A stretch of 7,776 nucleotides of DNA, taken from the NCBI GenBank assembly GCA_903873565.1, contig CAIQOY010000335.1:1-7776 (forward strand), given 5' to 3'. The translations under genes and the position numbers were made by a program. This DNA comes from an uncultured Actinomycetes bacterium. Its GTDB lineage: Bacteria; Actinomycetota; Thermoleophilia; Gaiellales; F1-60-MAGs149. This document shows, piece after piece, positions 1-6,419 of this stretch (position 1 is its first letter; every line of letters begins with the position of its first letter). Under the pieces are notes generated by a model that was given only the letters and a program-made list of their open reading frames with translations, was not told the origin of the DNA and did not search any database.

Positions 1-914
1 ACCCAGACCGCGAGGTCGACGGTGCCGACGAAGGGCATGTTGAGCGGCAGGTCGATCTGCTCGGAGGTGCCGGTGAGGTCGACGGTGAGCTCGTCGCCCG
101 CGATGGTCACGGCCACCCGGATGCGCAGGTCGCGGTAGCGCGGGTCGGGGTGGTCGGGGTAGCCGTCGAGGAGGCCCTCGGCCGCGTACGTGCCGTCCGG
201 CAGCTTCGCGATCTCGCGGCGCAGCATGCGGTCCGAGTAGTCCATCACGTCGGCGCAGGCCAGCCGGAACGTCTCGAGGCCGTGGTGGGCGATCAGCTCG
301 GCCATCCGCTCGGCGCCGATCTTGGCCGCCGTGACCTGGGCCTCCATGTCGCCGACCACGAGGTGGGGGGCGCGCACGTTGTCCCGGATCAGCTGCCAGA
401 GCACCTCGTTGGGGCGGCCCTCGTCCTCGATCTTGAGGGCGTTGAAGTGCAGGCCCTCCGCGTAGGCGTCGGAGGCGTCGACGATGCCGCAGGTGCCGGG
501 CGTGAGCGCGCCGAGGTCGAGGTGGTGGGCGGTGGTGCCGGAGAAGCCGACCAGCTCGCCCGCGTGGAAGACGGGCACGATGAAGCCGACGTCGGGCTGG
601 TGCGAGGCCCCGTAGTAGGGGTGGTTGTGGATCACGACGTCGCCGGGGCGCCAGGCGAGGCCGAGCTCGTCGAAGCGGCGCTGGATGCCGCGCACGTAGC
701 CCGGGATCGGCCCGGACTGCAGCGGCGTCGACTGCACCGACTCGCAGAGCTGGTTGGCGCCCGCGTCGCAGAGCGCGCAGCCGAAGTCCTCCGACTCGCG
801 GATGATCGACGAGTACGACATGCGCGCGAGCTTGTGGCCCATCTCGACCGCGATCGAGTCGAGGCCGCCGGCGATCACGGCGGTGGTCACGGGGTCGAGC
901 CGCGCGGCGCTCAC
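1..914 (-). CDS. hyuB: Hydantoinase B / oxoprolinase subunit HyuB, partial (3' part beyond left edge)
   Basis: I translated this frame directly: 304 full codons are present and it runs off the left edge with no stop. HyuB proteins are usually 500-600 residues, so about the N-terminal half is here. It starts GTG (VSAARLDPVT), inside the hyuA stop (GTGA, 4-base overlap), with a GGAGG 7 bases upstream at 922-926. Family features are a PVTTAVIAGGLDSIAVEMG-type start, a conserved block at residues 97-108 (NHPYYGASHQPD), TTAHHLD near 127-133, YAEGLHFNALKI near 151-162, and a DLTGTSEQ block near 279-286. Most relatives have NDPY where this protein has NHPY. HyuB pairs with HyuA in ATP-dependent cytoplasmic hydrolysis of cyclic amides (N-methylhydantoin, 5-oxoproline) or, in some relatives, ATP-dependent carboxylation. 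The substrate here is unknown; a direct HyuA partner lies immediately upstream. Confidence 0.95.
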   Translation of the reverse strand, partial: MSAARLDPVTTAVIAGGLDSIAVEMGHKLARMSYSSIIRESEDFGCALCDAGANQLCESVQSTPLQSGPIPGYVRGIQRRFDELGLAWRPGDVVIHNHPYYGASHQPDVGFIVPVFHAGELVGFSGTTAHHLDLGALTPGTCGIVDASDAYAEGLHFNALKIEDEGRPNEVLWQLIRDNVRAPHLVVGDMEAQVTAAKIGAERMAELIAHHGLETFRLACADVMDYSDRMLRREIAKLPDGTYAAEGLLDGYPDHPDPRYRDLRIRVAVTIAGDELTVDLTGTSEQIDLPLNMPFVGTVDLAVW

Positions 915-2974
915 GCCGCTCCCTCCCGGGTCAGGATCAGGTTGCCGGCGTCGTCGGCGACGGCCGACCAGCCGGGCGGCACCACGGTGGTGGTGTCGGC
1001 GTGCAGCACGATCGCCGGGCCGGGGAAGGCCGCCCCGACGGGCAGCCGCGGGCGCTCGTAGAACGGCGCCTCATGGGCGACGAGGCCCCCGGGGCCGGGG
1101 AAGCGCACGGCCTGCGTTGCCACGAGCGCGTCCGCGAGCTCGCCGGAGGGCACGGGCAGCCGGTCGACGGTGGGGCGCCGGCCGATCGCGGTGACGCGCG
1201 CGTTGACGATCTCGATCGGGTCGCCGTGCGCCTTGCCGTACTCCCGGGCGTGCAGCTCGTGGAAGCGCCCGAGCGCCGCCTCGGCGAAGGCGCCGGGGGC
1301 GAGCGGCACGCGCAGCTCGTAGCCCTGGCCGACGTAGCGGCAGTCGAGCGCGCGCTGCACCTCGATGTCGGCGTCGGCGACGCCGTCCGCGTGGAGCCAG
1401 CCGCGCAGGGTGGCCTCGAGCTCGTCGAGCTCGCGGTTGACGCGGTCCTGGTCGACGGCGCCCTCGACCATGAAGACGGTGCGCATCAGGTCGTACTTGA
1501 GGTCGCTGGTGAGCAGGCCGTTGGCGGAGGTGATGCCCGGGAAGGGCGGCACCAGCACCTCGGGCACGCCGAGCAGCTCCGCCACCTCGGCGGCGTGCAG
1601 GGGGCCGGCCCCGCCGAAGGCGACCAGCGCGAAGTCGCGGGGGTCGTGGCCCTTCTCGATCGTGCGCGAGCGGATCGCGCGGGCCATGTTGGCGTTGGCG
1701 ATGGTGAGGATGCCCTGGGCCGCGTCGAGCGGGTCCATCCCGAGCTCGGCGGCGAGCGGGGCGATCGCGGCCTCGGCGGCGGCCCGGTCGAGGCGCATGC
1801 GCCCGCCGAGGAAGCGCTCGGGGTCGAGGCGGCCGAGCACGAGGTGCGCGTCGGAGATCGTGGGCTCGGTGCCGCCGTGGCCGTAGCAGGCGGGGCCGGG
1901 GCGGGCCTTGGCGCTGCGCGGGCCGACGCGGAAGGCGCCGCCCTCGTCGACGAAGGCGATCGAGCCGCCGCCCGCGCCGATCGCGTGCACGTCGAGCATC
2001 GGCACCAGCAGGGGGTAGCCGCCGACCCAGGTGTCGCGGGCGGAGGCCTCGGCGACGCCGTCGGGGGTGACGATGCCGATGTCCGCGCTGGTGCCGCCGA
2101 CGTCGAAGGTGATCAGCCGGTCGCGGCCCGAGAGCGCGCCCGCCCACTGGCCGCCGAGGATGCCGGCGGCCGGGCCCGAGAGCAGCAGGGTGACGGGCCG
2201 CTCGGCGGCGGCGCGGACGCTGGCCACGCCGCCCGACGACATCATCACGTGCAGCTCGCCCTCGACGCCCGCGCCCTTGAGGGCCGCGTCGAGGCGCTCG
2301 AGGTAGCGGCCCGTGCCCGGGCCCACGAAGGCGCTCATCAGGGCGGTGGTGAAGCGCTCGAACTCCCGGAACTGCGGCACGATCCCCGCCGAGGTGGTGA
2401 CGAAGGCCTCCGGCATGACCTCGCGCACGATCCGGGCGGCGCGCTCCTCGTGGGCGGGGTTGAGGTACGAGAAGAGGAAGCAGACCGCGACCGCCTCGAT
2501 GCCGTCGGCCTTGAGGGCCTCGGCGGCGGCGCGCACCTCGTCCTCGTCGAGCGGCACCACGACCTCGCCGGTCGGCGGGGCGATCCGCTCGGAGACGACG
2601 TGGCGGTGGCGGCGCCGGGCGAACGGCCGCGCCTGCCAGGGGATGTCCTGCACGACGCTGTAGTGCTGGGGGCGCTGGTGGCGGCCGATGTGCACGACGT
2701 CGCGGAAGCCGCGCGTCGTGATCAGCCCGACCTCGGCGCCCTCGAACTCGAGGACGGCGTTCGTGGCCACGGTGGTGCCGTGGAAGACGCCCGTCACCTC
2801 GCCGGGGCCGATGCCGGCCATCCGGCAGAGCTCGACGAGGCCCTCGACCATCGCCTGCTCGGGCGCGGCCGGGGTGGAGGGCACCTTGTGGACGTGCACG
2901 GCGCCCGCCGTCTGGTCGAACAGCATCAGGTCCGTGAAGGTGCCGCCGATGTCGACGCCGACGACGCGGCTCAC
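911..2974 (-). CDS. hyuA: Hydantoinase A / oxoprolinase subunit HyuA
   Basis: The protein has 687 residues, typical for stand-alone HyuA. It is the ATP-binding subunit acting with HyuB on a cyclic amide. The N-terminal hydantoinase A domain (about 4-185) opens with the phosphate-1 motif VDIGGTFTD at 7-15. The central domain (about 205-490) carries LSGPAAG at 265-271, the phosphate-2 motif TFDVGGTSAD at 289-298, AIGAGGGSIA near 331-340, the ARPGPACYGHGG block near 357-368 and AFGGAGPLHA at 452-461. The C-terminal domain (about 500-680) includes RYVGQGYEL at 546-554 and DTTTVVPPGW at 660-669. All ASKHA-fold nucleotide motifs look intact. The start is GTG, overlapping the racemase stop by four bases (GTGA), with GGGAGG 7 bases upstream. 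Related proteins include N-methylhydantoinase, 5-oxoprolinase and acetone/acetophenone carboxylases; the racemase and amidase neighbours favour ring opening over carboxylation (inference). Confidence 0.97.
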   Translation of the reverse strand: MSRVVGVDIGGTFTDLMLFDQTAGAVHVHKVPSTPAAPEQAMVEGLVELCRMAGIGPGEVTGVFHGTTVATNAVLEFEGAEVGLITTRGFRDVVHIGRHQRPQHYSVVQDIPWQARPFARRRHRHVVSERIAPPTGEVVVPLDEDEVRAAAEALKADGIEAVAVCFLFSYLNPAHEERAARIVREVMPEAFVTTSAGIVPQFREFERFTTALMSAFVGPGTGRYLERLDAALKGAGVEGELHVMMSSGGVASVRAAAERPVTLLLSGPAAGILGGQWAGALSGRDRLITFDVGGTSADIGIVTPDGVAEASARDTWVGGYPLLVPMLDVHAIGAGGGSIAFVDEGGAFRVGPRSAKARPGPACYGHGGTEPTISDAHLVLGRLDPERFLGGRMRLDRAAAEAAIAPLAAELGMDPLDAAQGILTIANANMARAIRSRTIEKGHDPRDFALVAFGGAGPLHAAEVAELLGVPEVLVPPFPGITSANGLLTSDLKYDLMRTVFMVEGAVDQDRVNRELDELEATLRGWLHADGVADADIEVQRALDCRYVGQGYELRVPLAPGAFAEAALGRFHELHAREYGKAHGDPIEIVNARVTAIGRRPTVDRLPVPSGELADALVATQAVRFPGPGGLVAHEAPFYERPRLPVGAAFPGPAIVLHADTTTVVPPGWSAVADDAGNLILTREGAA

Positions 2975-3735
2975 GCCCCGCCCTCCCGCCCCGCGCGGGC
3001 CCAGGCGGCGACGAGGCTCGCCGGGCAGCCGACCAGCTCCTTCGGCTCGGGCGCCTTGAAGGCCTTAGCCTTCGAGGTCGTGACCCCGTAGGCGCAGAGC
3101 GCCTCGACGAGCGGCACGGCGCACGAGGTGCCGTCGAGGACGGGCACCCCGAGGGCCTCCTGCATCGCCTTGTCGATCGGGCCGAGCCCGGCGCAGCCGA
3201 GCAGGATCGCCTCGGCGCCGTCCTCGTCGATCGCCAGGCGCGCGTGCTCGACGATCAGGCGCTTCGTGCGCTCGAGGTCGGCCTCGATCTCGAGCACCGA
3301 GAGCGGCGTGCAGCGGATCGAGGCGCAGCGCTCGCGCATCCCGGCGCGCTGGACGGCCTCGGCCAGGAACGGCTCGACGCGGGGGATCACGGTCACGATC
3401 GACCAGCGGTGCGCGACGAGGCTCGCCATGTGCATCGCGGCCTCGGCGATCCCGACCACGGGCACGTCGGCGACCTCGCGGCAGGCGTGCAGGCCCGGGT
3501 CGCCGAAGCAGGCGATCACGTAGCCGTCGTACTCGCCCCGCGTGCGGGTGACCAGCTCGAGCACGTGGTAGGCGGCGATCGCCTCGTCGGCGAAGCCCTC
3601 GATCGAGCGCGGGCCGGCCTCCGGCGAGACGCAGGTGATCTCCGTGTCGGGGCGGGCGACGGCGCGCGCCGCCGCGGCGATCTCGTCGGTCATCGCCTGC
3701 GTGGTGTTGGGGTTGACGACGAGGATGCGCGTCAC
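2971..3735 (-). CDS. Hydantoin racemase-like protein of the Asp/Glu racemase family
   Basis: The protein has 254 residues starting MTRILVVNPNTT, the usual opening of hydantoin racemases. I chose the GTG at 3735 because this start aligns with the family and overlaps the cupin stop as GTGA; an open frame continues upstream to 3873 but is an out-of-frame reading of the cupin gene. The two catalytic cysteines expected for cofactor-independent racemisation are Cys76 (ACFGDPGL) and Cys181 (LLGCAGL). These are the positions I recall for characterised hydantoin racemases. It likely interconverts D- and L-forms of a 5-substituted hydantoin or related cyclic or open amide in the cytoplasm, supplying the enantiomer HyuAB accepts. 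A GGGAG lies 11 bases before the start, which is rather distant, so expression probably depends on coupling to the cupin. A maleate isomerase or another Asp/Glu racemase activity is the main alternative. Confidence 0.9.
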   Translation of the reverse strand: MTRILVVNPNTTQAMTDEIAAAARAVARPDTEITCVSPEAGPRSIEGFADEAIAAYHVLELVTRTRGEYDGYVIACFGDPGLHACREVADVPVVGIAEAAMHMASLVAHRWSIVTVIPRVEPFLAEAVQRAGMRERCASIRCTPLSVLEIEADLERTKRLIVEHARLAIDEDGAEAILLGCAGLGPIDKAMQEALGVPVLDGTSCAVPLVEALCAYGVTTSKAKAFKAPEPKELVGCPASLVAAWARAGREGGA

Positions 3736-4097
3736 AGCCCGAACCGCTCCCGGGCCGACTCGCCCCCGTCGAACTGGATCAGCGTGCACTCCTCGAGGCA
3801 CTCGGCGTCGTGGCCGGGCGGCAGCACGAAGGCGTCGCCCGCCGACACGACGAGCTCGGTGCCGTCCTCCCACCAGACCCTCAGGCGCCCGGCCGCGCAG
3901 TAGCCGACGTGCGTGTCCGCGCAGGGCGCCGGCTCGAAGTCGCGGCTGTGCAGCCAGCCCGCCGGGTAGACGGCGCGCGTCACCGGCGTGGCTCCCAGGT
4001 GCAGGGTGTCCTTGCGCACCCCGGCCACCTCGCGCGCCTCGCCGACGGCGTCGAAGGAGGCGCTCAGCGCCGCGTCGGGGCCGAGGGGCGCGCCCAT
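3732..4097 (-). CDS. Small cupin-domain protein
   Basis: The protein has 121 residues and is a single cupin barrel. The ATG at 4097 overlaps the amidase stop by one base (TGATG); a longer open frame reading upstream to 4955 is an out-of-frame reading of the amidase gene. Cupin motif 1 is degenerate, with His63 in DTHVGY followed by GRLRVWWEDGTE at 70-81. Motif 2 is GDAFVLPPGHDAE at 87-99 with His96. The two histidines and nearby acids could hold a metal, but the classical HxH pair is not present. There is no signal peptide or membrane segment. This PPGHDA-type small cupin is usually a hypothetical; roles could be a lyase, an isomerase, an aminohydrolase or a ligand sensor. Its position between amidase and racemase, overlapping both, indicates a role in the same pathway (inference). 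Confidence 0.88.
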   Translation of the reverse strand: MGAPLGPDAALSASFDAVGEAREVAGVRKDTLHLGATPVTRAVYPAGWLHSRDFEPAPCADTHVGYCAAGRLRVWWEDGTELVVSAGDAFVLPPGHDAECLEECTLIQFDGGESARERFGL

Positions 4098-5341
4098 CAG
4101 CAGGTCACCGGCGGCGCCTCGATCGTGTCCTCCCAGGCGAGCGCCGCGGCCATCACCGTGGCGGCGTCGCGGCCCGTGATCATCAGCCCGTCGCGGGTCG
4201 TGCAGGACGGCCAGCCGAGGTGGTTGAAGGCCCGCGTGTACGGGGTCATCGCCAGCCGCAGCTCGAAGGTCTCGGGCTCCTCGACGGAGGGCAGTGGCAC
4301 GGGGATCGTCGGGTTGATCAGGATGTCGTGGCTGAGCTCGCGCTCGCAGCGGAAGCGGTACGCCTCCATGTCGCGCTCGGCCTGCAGGTAGGCGACGGCC
4401 GGCATCTCGCGGCCGAGCGTGAGCTTGCGCTGGAGGTCGGGCGAGTACTCGTCCCAGCGGGTCTCGATCAGCTCCCGGTGCGTGTCGGCCGCCCACGCGG
4501 CGAAGAGCGGGAACAGCGCGTCGTAGTTCGGCAGCTCGGCCTCGACGACCTCGTTGCCGAGCGCGGCCATCGCGTCGGCGGCGGGCGTCGGGTGCAGGAC
4601 GCCGATGCGCAGGCCGCTCAGGCGCGGGGCGGGGCGCTCCATCACGCCCATCGCCTCGAGGGCGAGCATGTTCTCGGCCATGGTGCGGGCCATCGGCCCG
4701 ACGTGGTCCATCTGCGGGATCAGCGGGTAGCAGCCGTCCTCGGGCACCTGCCCCCAGGGGCCCTTCCAGCCGGACACGCCGCAGGCCGCCGACGGGATCC
4801 GGATCGAGCCGCCGGTGTCGGTGCCGAGCGTGATCGCGAACAGCCCCGCGGCGAGTCCGGCCGCCGAGCCGCCCGACGAGCCGCCGGCGATCCGGCCCGG
4901 GTGGCGGGGGTTCTGGCAGAACCCGTAGTGCACGTTCTGGGTCGTCACGCCCCACGCGAACTCCGACAGGTTGGTCTTGCCCACGACGATCGCGCCCTGG
5001 TCGACGAGCCGCTGCACGGCGACGGCGGTCGTGCCCGGCACGTGGTCTCTGAAGTGGGCCGAGCCGGCGGTGGTGCGGATGCCCGCCGTGTCGAACAGGT
5101 CCTTGGGCCCGAACGGCACGCCGGCCAGGAGGCCCTGGCGGCGGTGGCGCGGCAGCGTGCGCGCGTCGTGCAGCGCCTCCTCGGCGCAGACCGTGATGAA
5201 GGCGTTGAGGTCCGCGCGCTCCTCGATCCGGCGCAGGTGGTGCTCGACGACCTCCTCCGCCGAGACCTCGCCGCCGCGCACCGCGGCCGCGATCTCGAAG
5301 CAGCTCCAGTCGTGCAGGGGGCGGTCGGGCAGCGGGGTCAT
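4097..5341 (-). CDS. Amidase-signature family hydrolase
   Basis: The protein has 414 residues, somewhat shorter than most amidase-signature enzymes (about 450-500). The Ser-cisSer-Lys triad is complete: Lys80 in PFGPKDLFD, cis-Ser155 in GGSSGGS and nucleophile Ser179 in GTDTGGSIRIPS. The spacings of 75 and 24 residues match the Lys142-Ser217-Ser241 triad of fatty acid amide hydrolase. The C-terminal part is compressed: after TRAFNHLGWPS (369-379) the usual loop is reduced to a short CTTRDGLMITG stretch. The enzyme should hydrolyse a cytoplasmic amide, carbamoyl or similar C-N bond to acid and ammonia. No GatB or GatC is nearby, so it is unlikely to be GatA of tRNA amidation. The ATG has GAGG 9 bases upstream, overlapping the transporter stop, with only 13 bases between the genes. 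In context it may do the job of an N-carbamoyl-amino-acid hydrolase, acting on the HyuAB product (inference). Confidence 0.95.
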   Translation of the reverse strand: MTPLPDRPLHDWSCFEIAAAVRGGEVSAEEVVEHHLRRIEERADLNAFITVCAEEALHDARTLPRHRRQGLLAGVPFGPKDLFDTAGIRTTAGSAHFRDHVPGTTAVAVQRLVDQGAIVVGKTNLSEFAWGVTTQNVHYGFCQNPRHPGRIAGGSSGGSAAGLAAGLFAITLGTDTGGSIRIPSAACGVSGWKGPWGQVPEDGCYPLIPQMDHVGPMARTMAENMLALEAMGVMERPAPRLSGLRIGVLHPTPAADAMAALGNEVVEAELPNYDALFPLFAAWAADTHRELIETRWDEYSPDLQRKLTLGREMPAVAYLQAERDMEAYRFRCERELSHDILINPTIPVPLPSVEEPETFELRLAMTPYTRAFNHLGWPSCTTRDGLMITGRDAATVMAAALAWEDTIEAPPVTC

Positions 5342-5354
5342 GGGGGTCGGCCTC

Positions 5355-6329
5355 TCAGGAGTCGGGGTGCTCGACGGCGTGCTCGGCGTCGGGGTCGAGG
5401 GTGGCGACCGGATGGTCGTCGGGCGCCTCGGCCTTCGGGTGGTTGACGATCGCCACGCCGGCCACGGTGACGGCCATGCCGATCAGCGTCACGGCGCCCG
5501 GGATGTTGCCGCGCAGGATCTCGATCACGCCGGCCACCACGGGCGGCAGGAACGACCAGGCCATCACGCGGCCGGAGGGCCAGCGGGCGAGGGCCACGAA
5601 GAAGCAGACGTAGGCGACCAGCTGCGGGCCGAGGCCGAGGAAGGCCATCGAGATCCAGAAGCCCGGCTCGCCCCACTGCGTCGTCGACGGGTCGCCCGAG
5701 AGGAACAGGAACGGGATCAGCAGCACCGTGCCGCAGAGGAACTGGGCCCAGGTGAAGCCCCACAGGTCGACCTGGATGTCCCTCACGCTCATCCAGCGCA
5801 CGACCACGCTCGAGGCGGCGTAGCCGACGGCGCCGACCATCACCGCGACGACGCCGAACACGAACTCGCCGCCCGAGCCCGTCTCGGTCGGGTTCGAGAG
5901 CACGATGATCACCACGCCGACGAAGCCGACGACGAGGCCCACGGCGCGCAGCAGCATGATCCGCTCGTGCAGGGACACGCGGGCGAACAGCACCGCGAAG
6001 AAGGGCGCCGAGTTGAGCAGCACCGAGGCGATCGCGGGGCCCGCGTACTGGGTGCCGAGGCCGAGGCCGGCGAGGGACAGGGTGGTCGAGCCCGCGCCGA
6101 CGAGGAGCGCGAAGAACCAGACCTGCCGGGAGCGGGGGATCGAGCCGCCGAGGACGGGCATCAGGGCGAGCAGGAGCACCGTGGCGATCGCGGCGCGCAG
6201 GAAGGTGATGATGCCGGCGGGCGCGTAGTCGAACGCGATGTCGGTCGCGTTGAACGCGGCCCCCCAGAAGAACATCGTGATGCCGAGCAGGATCGGCACG
6301 GGGACCCTGCCCAGGAACGAATCGGTCAT
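5355..6329 (-). CDS. EamA/DMT-family membrane permease
   Basis: The protein has 324 residues with about ten hydrophobic membrane segments (near 10-30, 38-58, 68-88, 95-117, 124-145, 155-177, 189-211, 222-248, 254-272 and 277-296). These form the two EamA repeats of the drug/metabolite transporter superfamily. The first repeat ends with the expected SLHERI...GVVIIV pattern; the second has LRGNIPG where a Glu is usual. After residue 296 comes a hydrophilic acidic tail with His297, 306, 317 and 321. I chose the ATG at 6329 (MTDSFLGR) because GGAGG lies 8 bases upstream and a longer in-frame reading adds only a Pro/Arg-rich stretch out of keeping with the family. It likely moves the pathway's substrate or product across the cytoplasmic membrane; the direction cannot be told. 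It appears to be the first gene of the catabolic block. Confidence 0.93.
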   Translation of the reverse strand: MTDSFLGRVPVPILLGITMFFWGAAFNATDIAFDYAPAGIITFLRAAIATVLLLALMPVLGGSIPRSRQVWFFALLVGAGSTTLSLAGLGLGTQYAGPAIASVLLNSAPFFAVLFARVSLHERIMLLRAVGLVVGFVGVVIIVLSNPTETGSGGEFVFGVVAVMVGAVGYAASSVVVRWMSVRDIQVDLWGFTWAQFLCGTVLLIPFLFLSGDPSTTQWGEPGFWISMAFLGLGPQLVAYVCFFVALARWPSGRVMAWSFLPPVVAGVIEILRGNIPGAVTLIGMAVTVAGVAIVNHPKAEAPDDHPVATLDPDAEHAVEHPDS

Positions 6330-6342
6330 CTCCCCCTCCTCC
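6330..6342 (-). promoter_or_regulatory. Strong Shine-Dalgarno region deciding the permease start
   Basis: The mRNA-sense sequence reads GGAGGAGGGGGAG directly before the ATG at 6329. The GGAGG at 6338-6342 is 8 bases from the start. It supports 6329 over the in-frame upstream start at 6377. Confidence 0.75.
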
Positions 6343-6366
6343 ACGGGGCGCGGCGGGCGGGCGCCC

Positions 6367-6389
6367 GGCGCGCGCACTCCGCGCGCGCC
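6367..6389 (-). promoter_or_regulatory. Alternative intergenic hairpin A (overlaps hairpin B)
   Basis: A perfect 9-bp inverted repeat, GGCGCGCGC / GCGCGCGCC (6367-6375 and 6381-6389), has a 5-base loop. It shares the arm 6381-6389 with hairpin B, so the two cannot form together. It sits about 38 bases before the permease start, in the sense of transcription, and has no U-run after it. It could be part of an attenuator or a processing site, or simply a by-product of GCGC-rich DNA. Confidence 0.35.
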
Positions 6390-6410
6390 CGCCAGAAGGC
6401 GGACGCGCGC
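6381..6410 (-). terminator. Strong intergenic hairpin B just after the SnoaL-like gene
   Basis: In minus-strand RNA the arm GCGCGCGUCCGCC (6410-6398) pairs with GGCGGGCGCGCGC (6393-6381) around a UUCU loop. This is an uninterrupted 13-bp stem including one U-G wobble. The pair at 6388/6403 is a wobble in minus-strand RNA but a mismatch in plus-strand RNA, which fits a structure made in the minus transcript. It begins about 10 bases after the TAG stop of the SnoaL-like gene. There is no U-tract, so it is either a U-less actinobacterial terminator or a stabilising/processing hairpin allowing partial read-through to the permease operon. Confidence 0.45.
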
Positions 6411-6419
6411 GGCTTCACG

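Noticed and set aside
150..1061. Plus-strand open frame (303 codons) opposite hyuB
   Set aside because: The minus-strand frame gives a clear HyuB protein; the plus-strand translation is compositionally biased with no recognisable motif.
1071..2147. A 358-codon minus frame inside hyuA
   Set aside because: It is an Arg/Pro-rich alternate frame of hyuA without motifs.
1001..3091. Very long plus-strand open frame (696 codons) opposite hyuA
   Set aside because: It is antisense to a well-conserved gene; its Gly/Ala/Val/Asp/His-rich low-complexity translation shows no domain, as expected when third positions are nearly all G or C.
3732..4955. A 407-codon minus frame that would fuse upstream sequence to the cupin
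   Set aside because: The upstream part is an out-of-frame reading of the amidase gene; the cupin fold starts at the internal ATG at 4097.
4097..5341. Amidase as GatA of the Asp/Glu-tRNA amidotransferase
   Set aside because: It is short, has no GatB or GatC neighbours, and sits within a catabolic operon.
3635..5446. Plus-strand open frame (603 codons) opposite racemase, cupin and amidase
   Set aside because: It spans three genuine genes and their junctions on the other strand and translates to Arg/Pro/Ala-rich low-complexity sequence.
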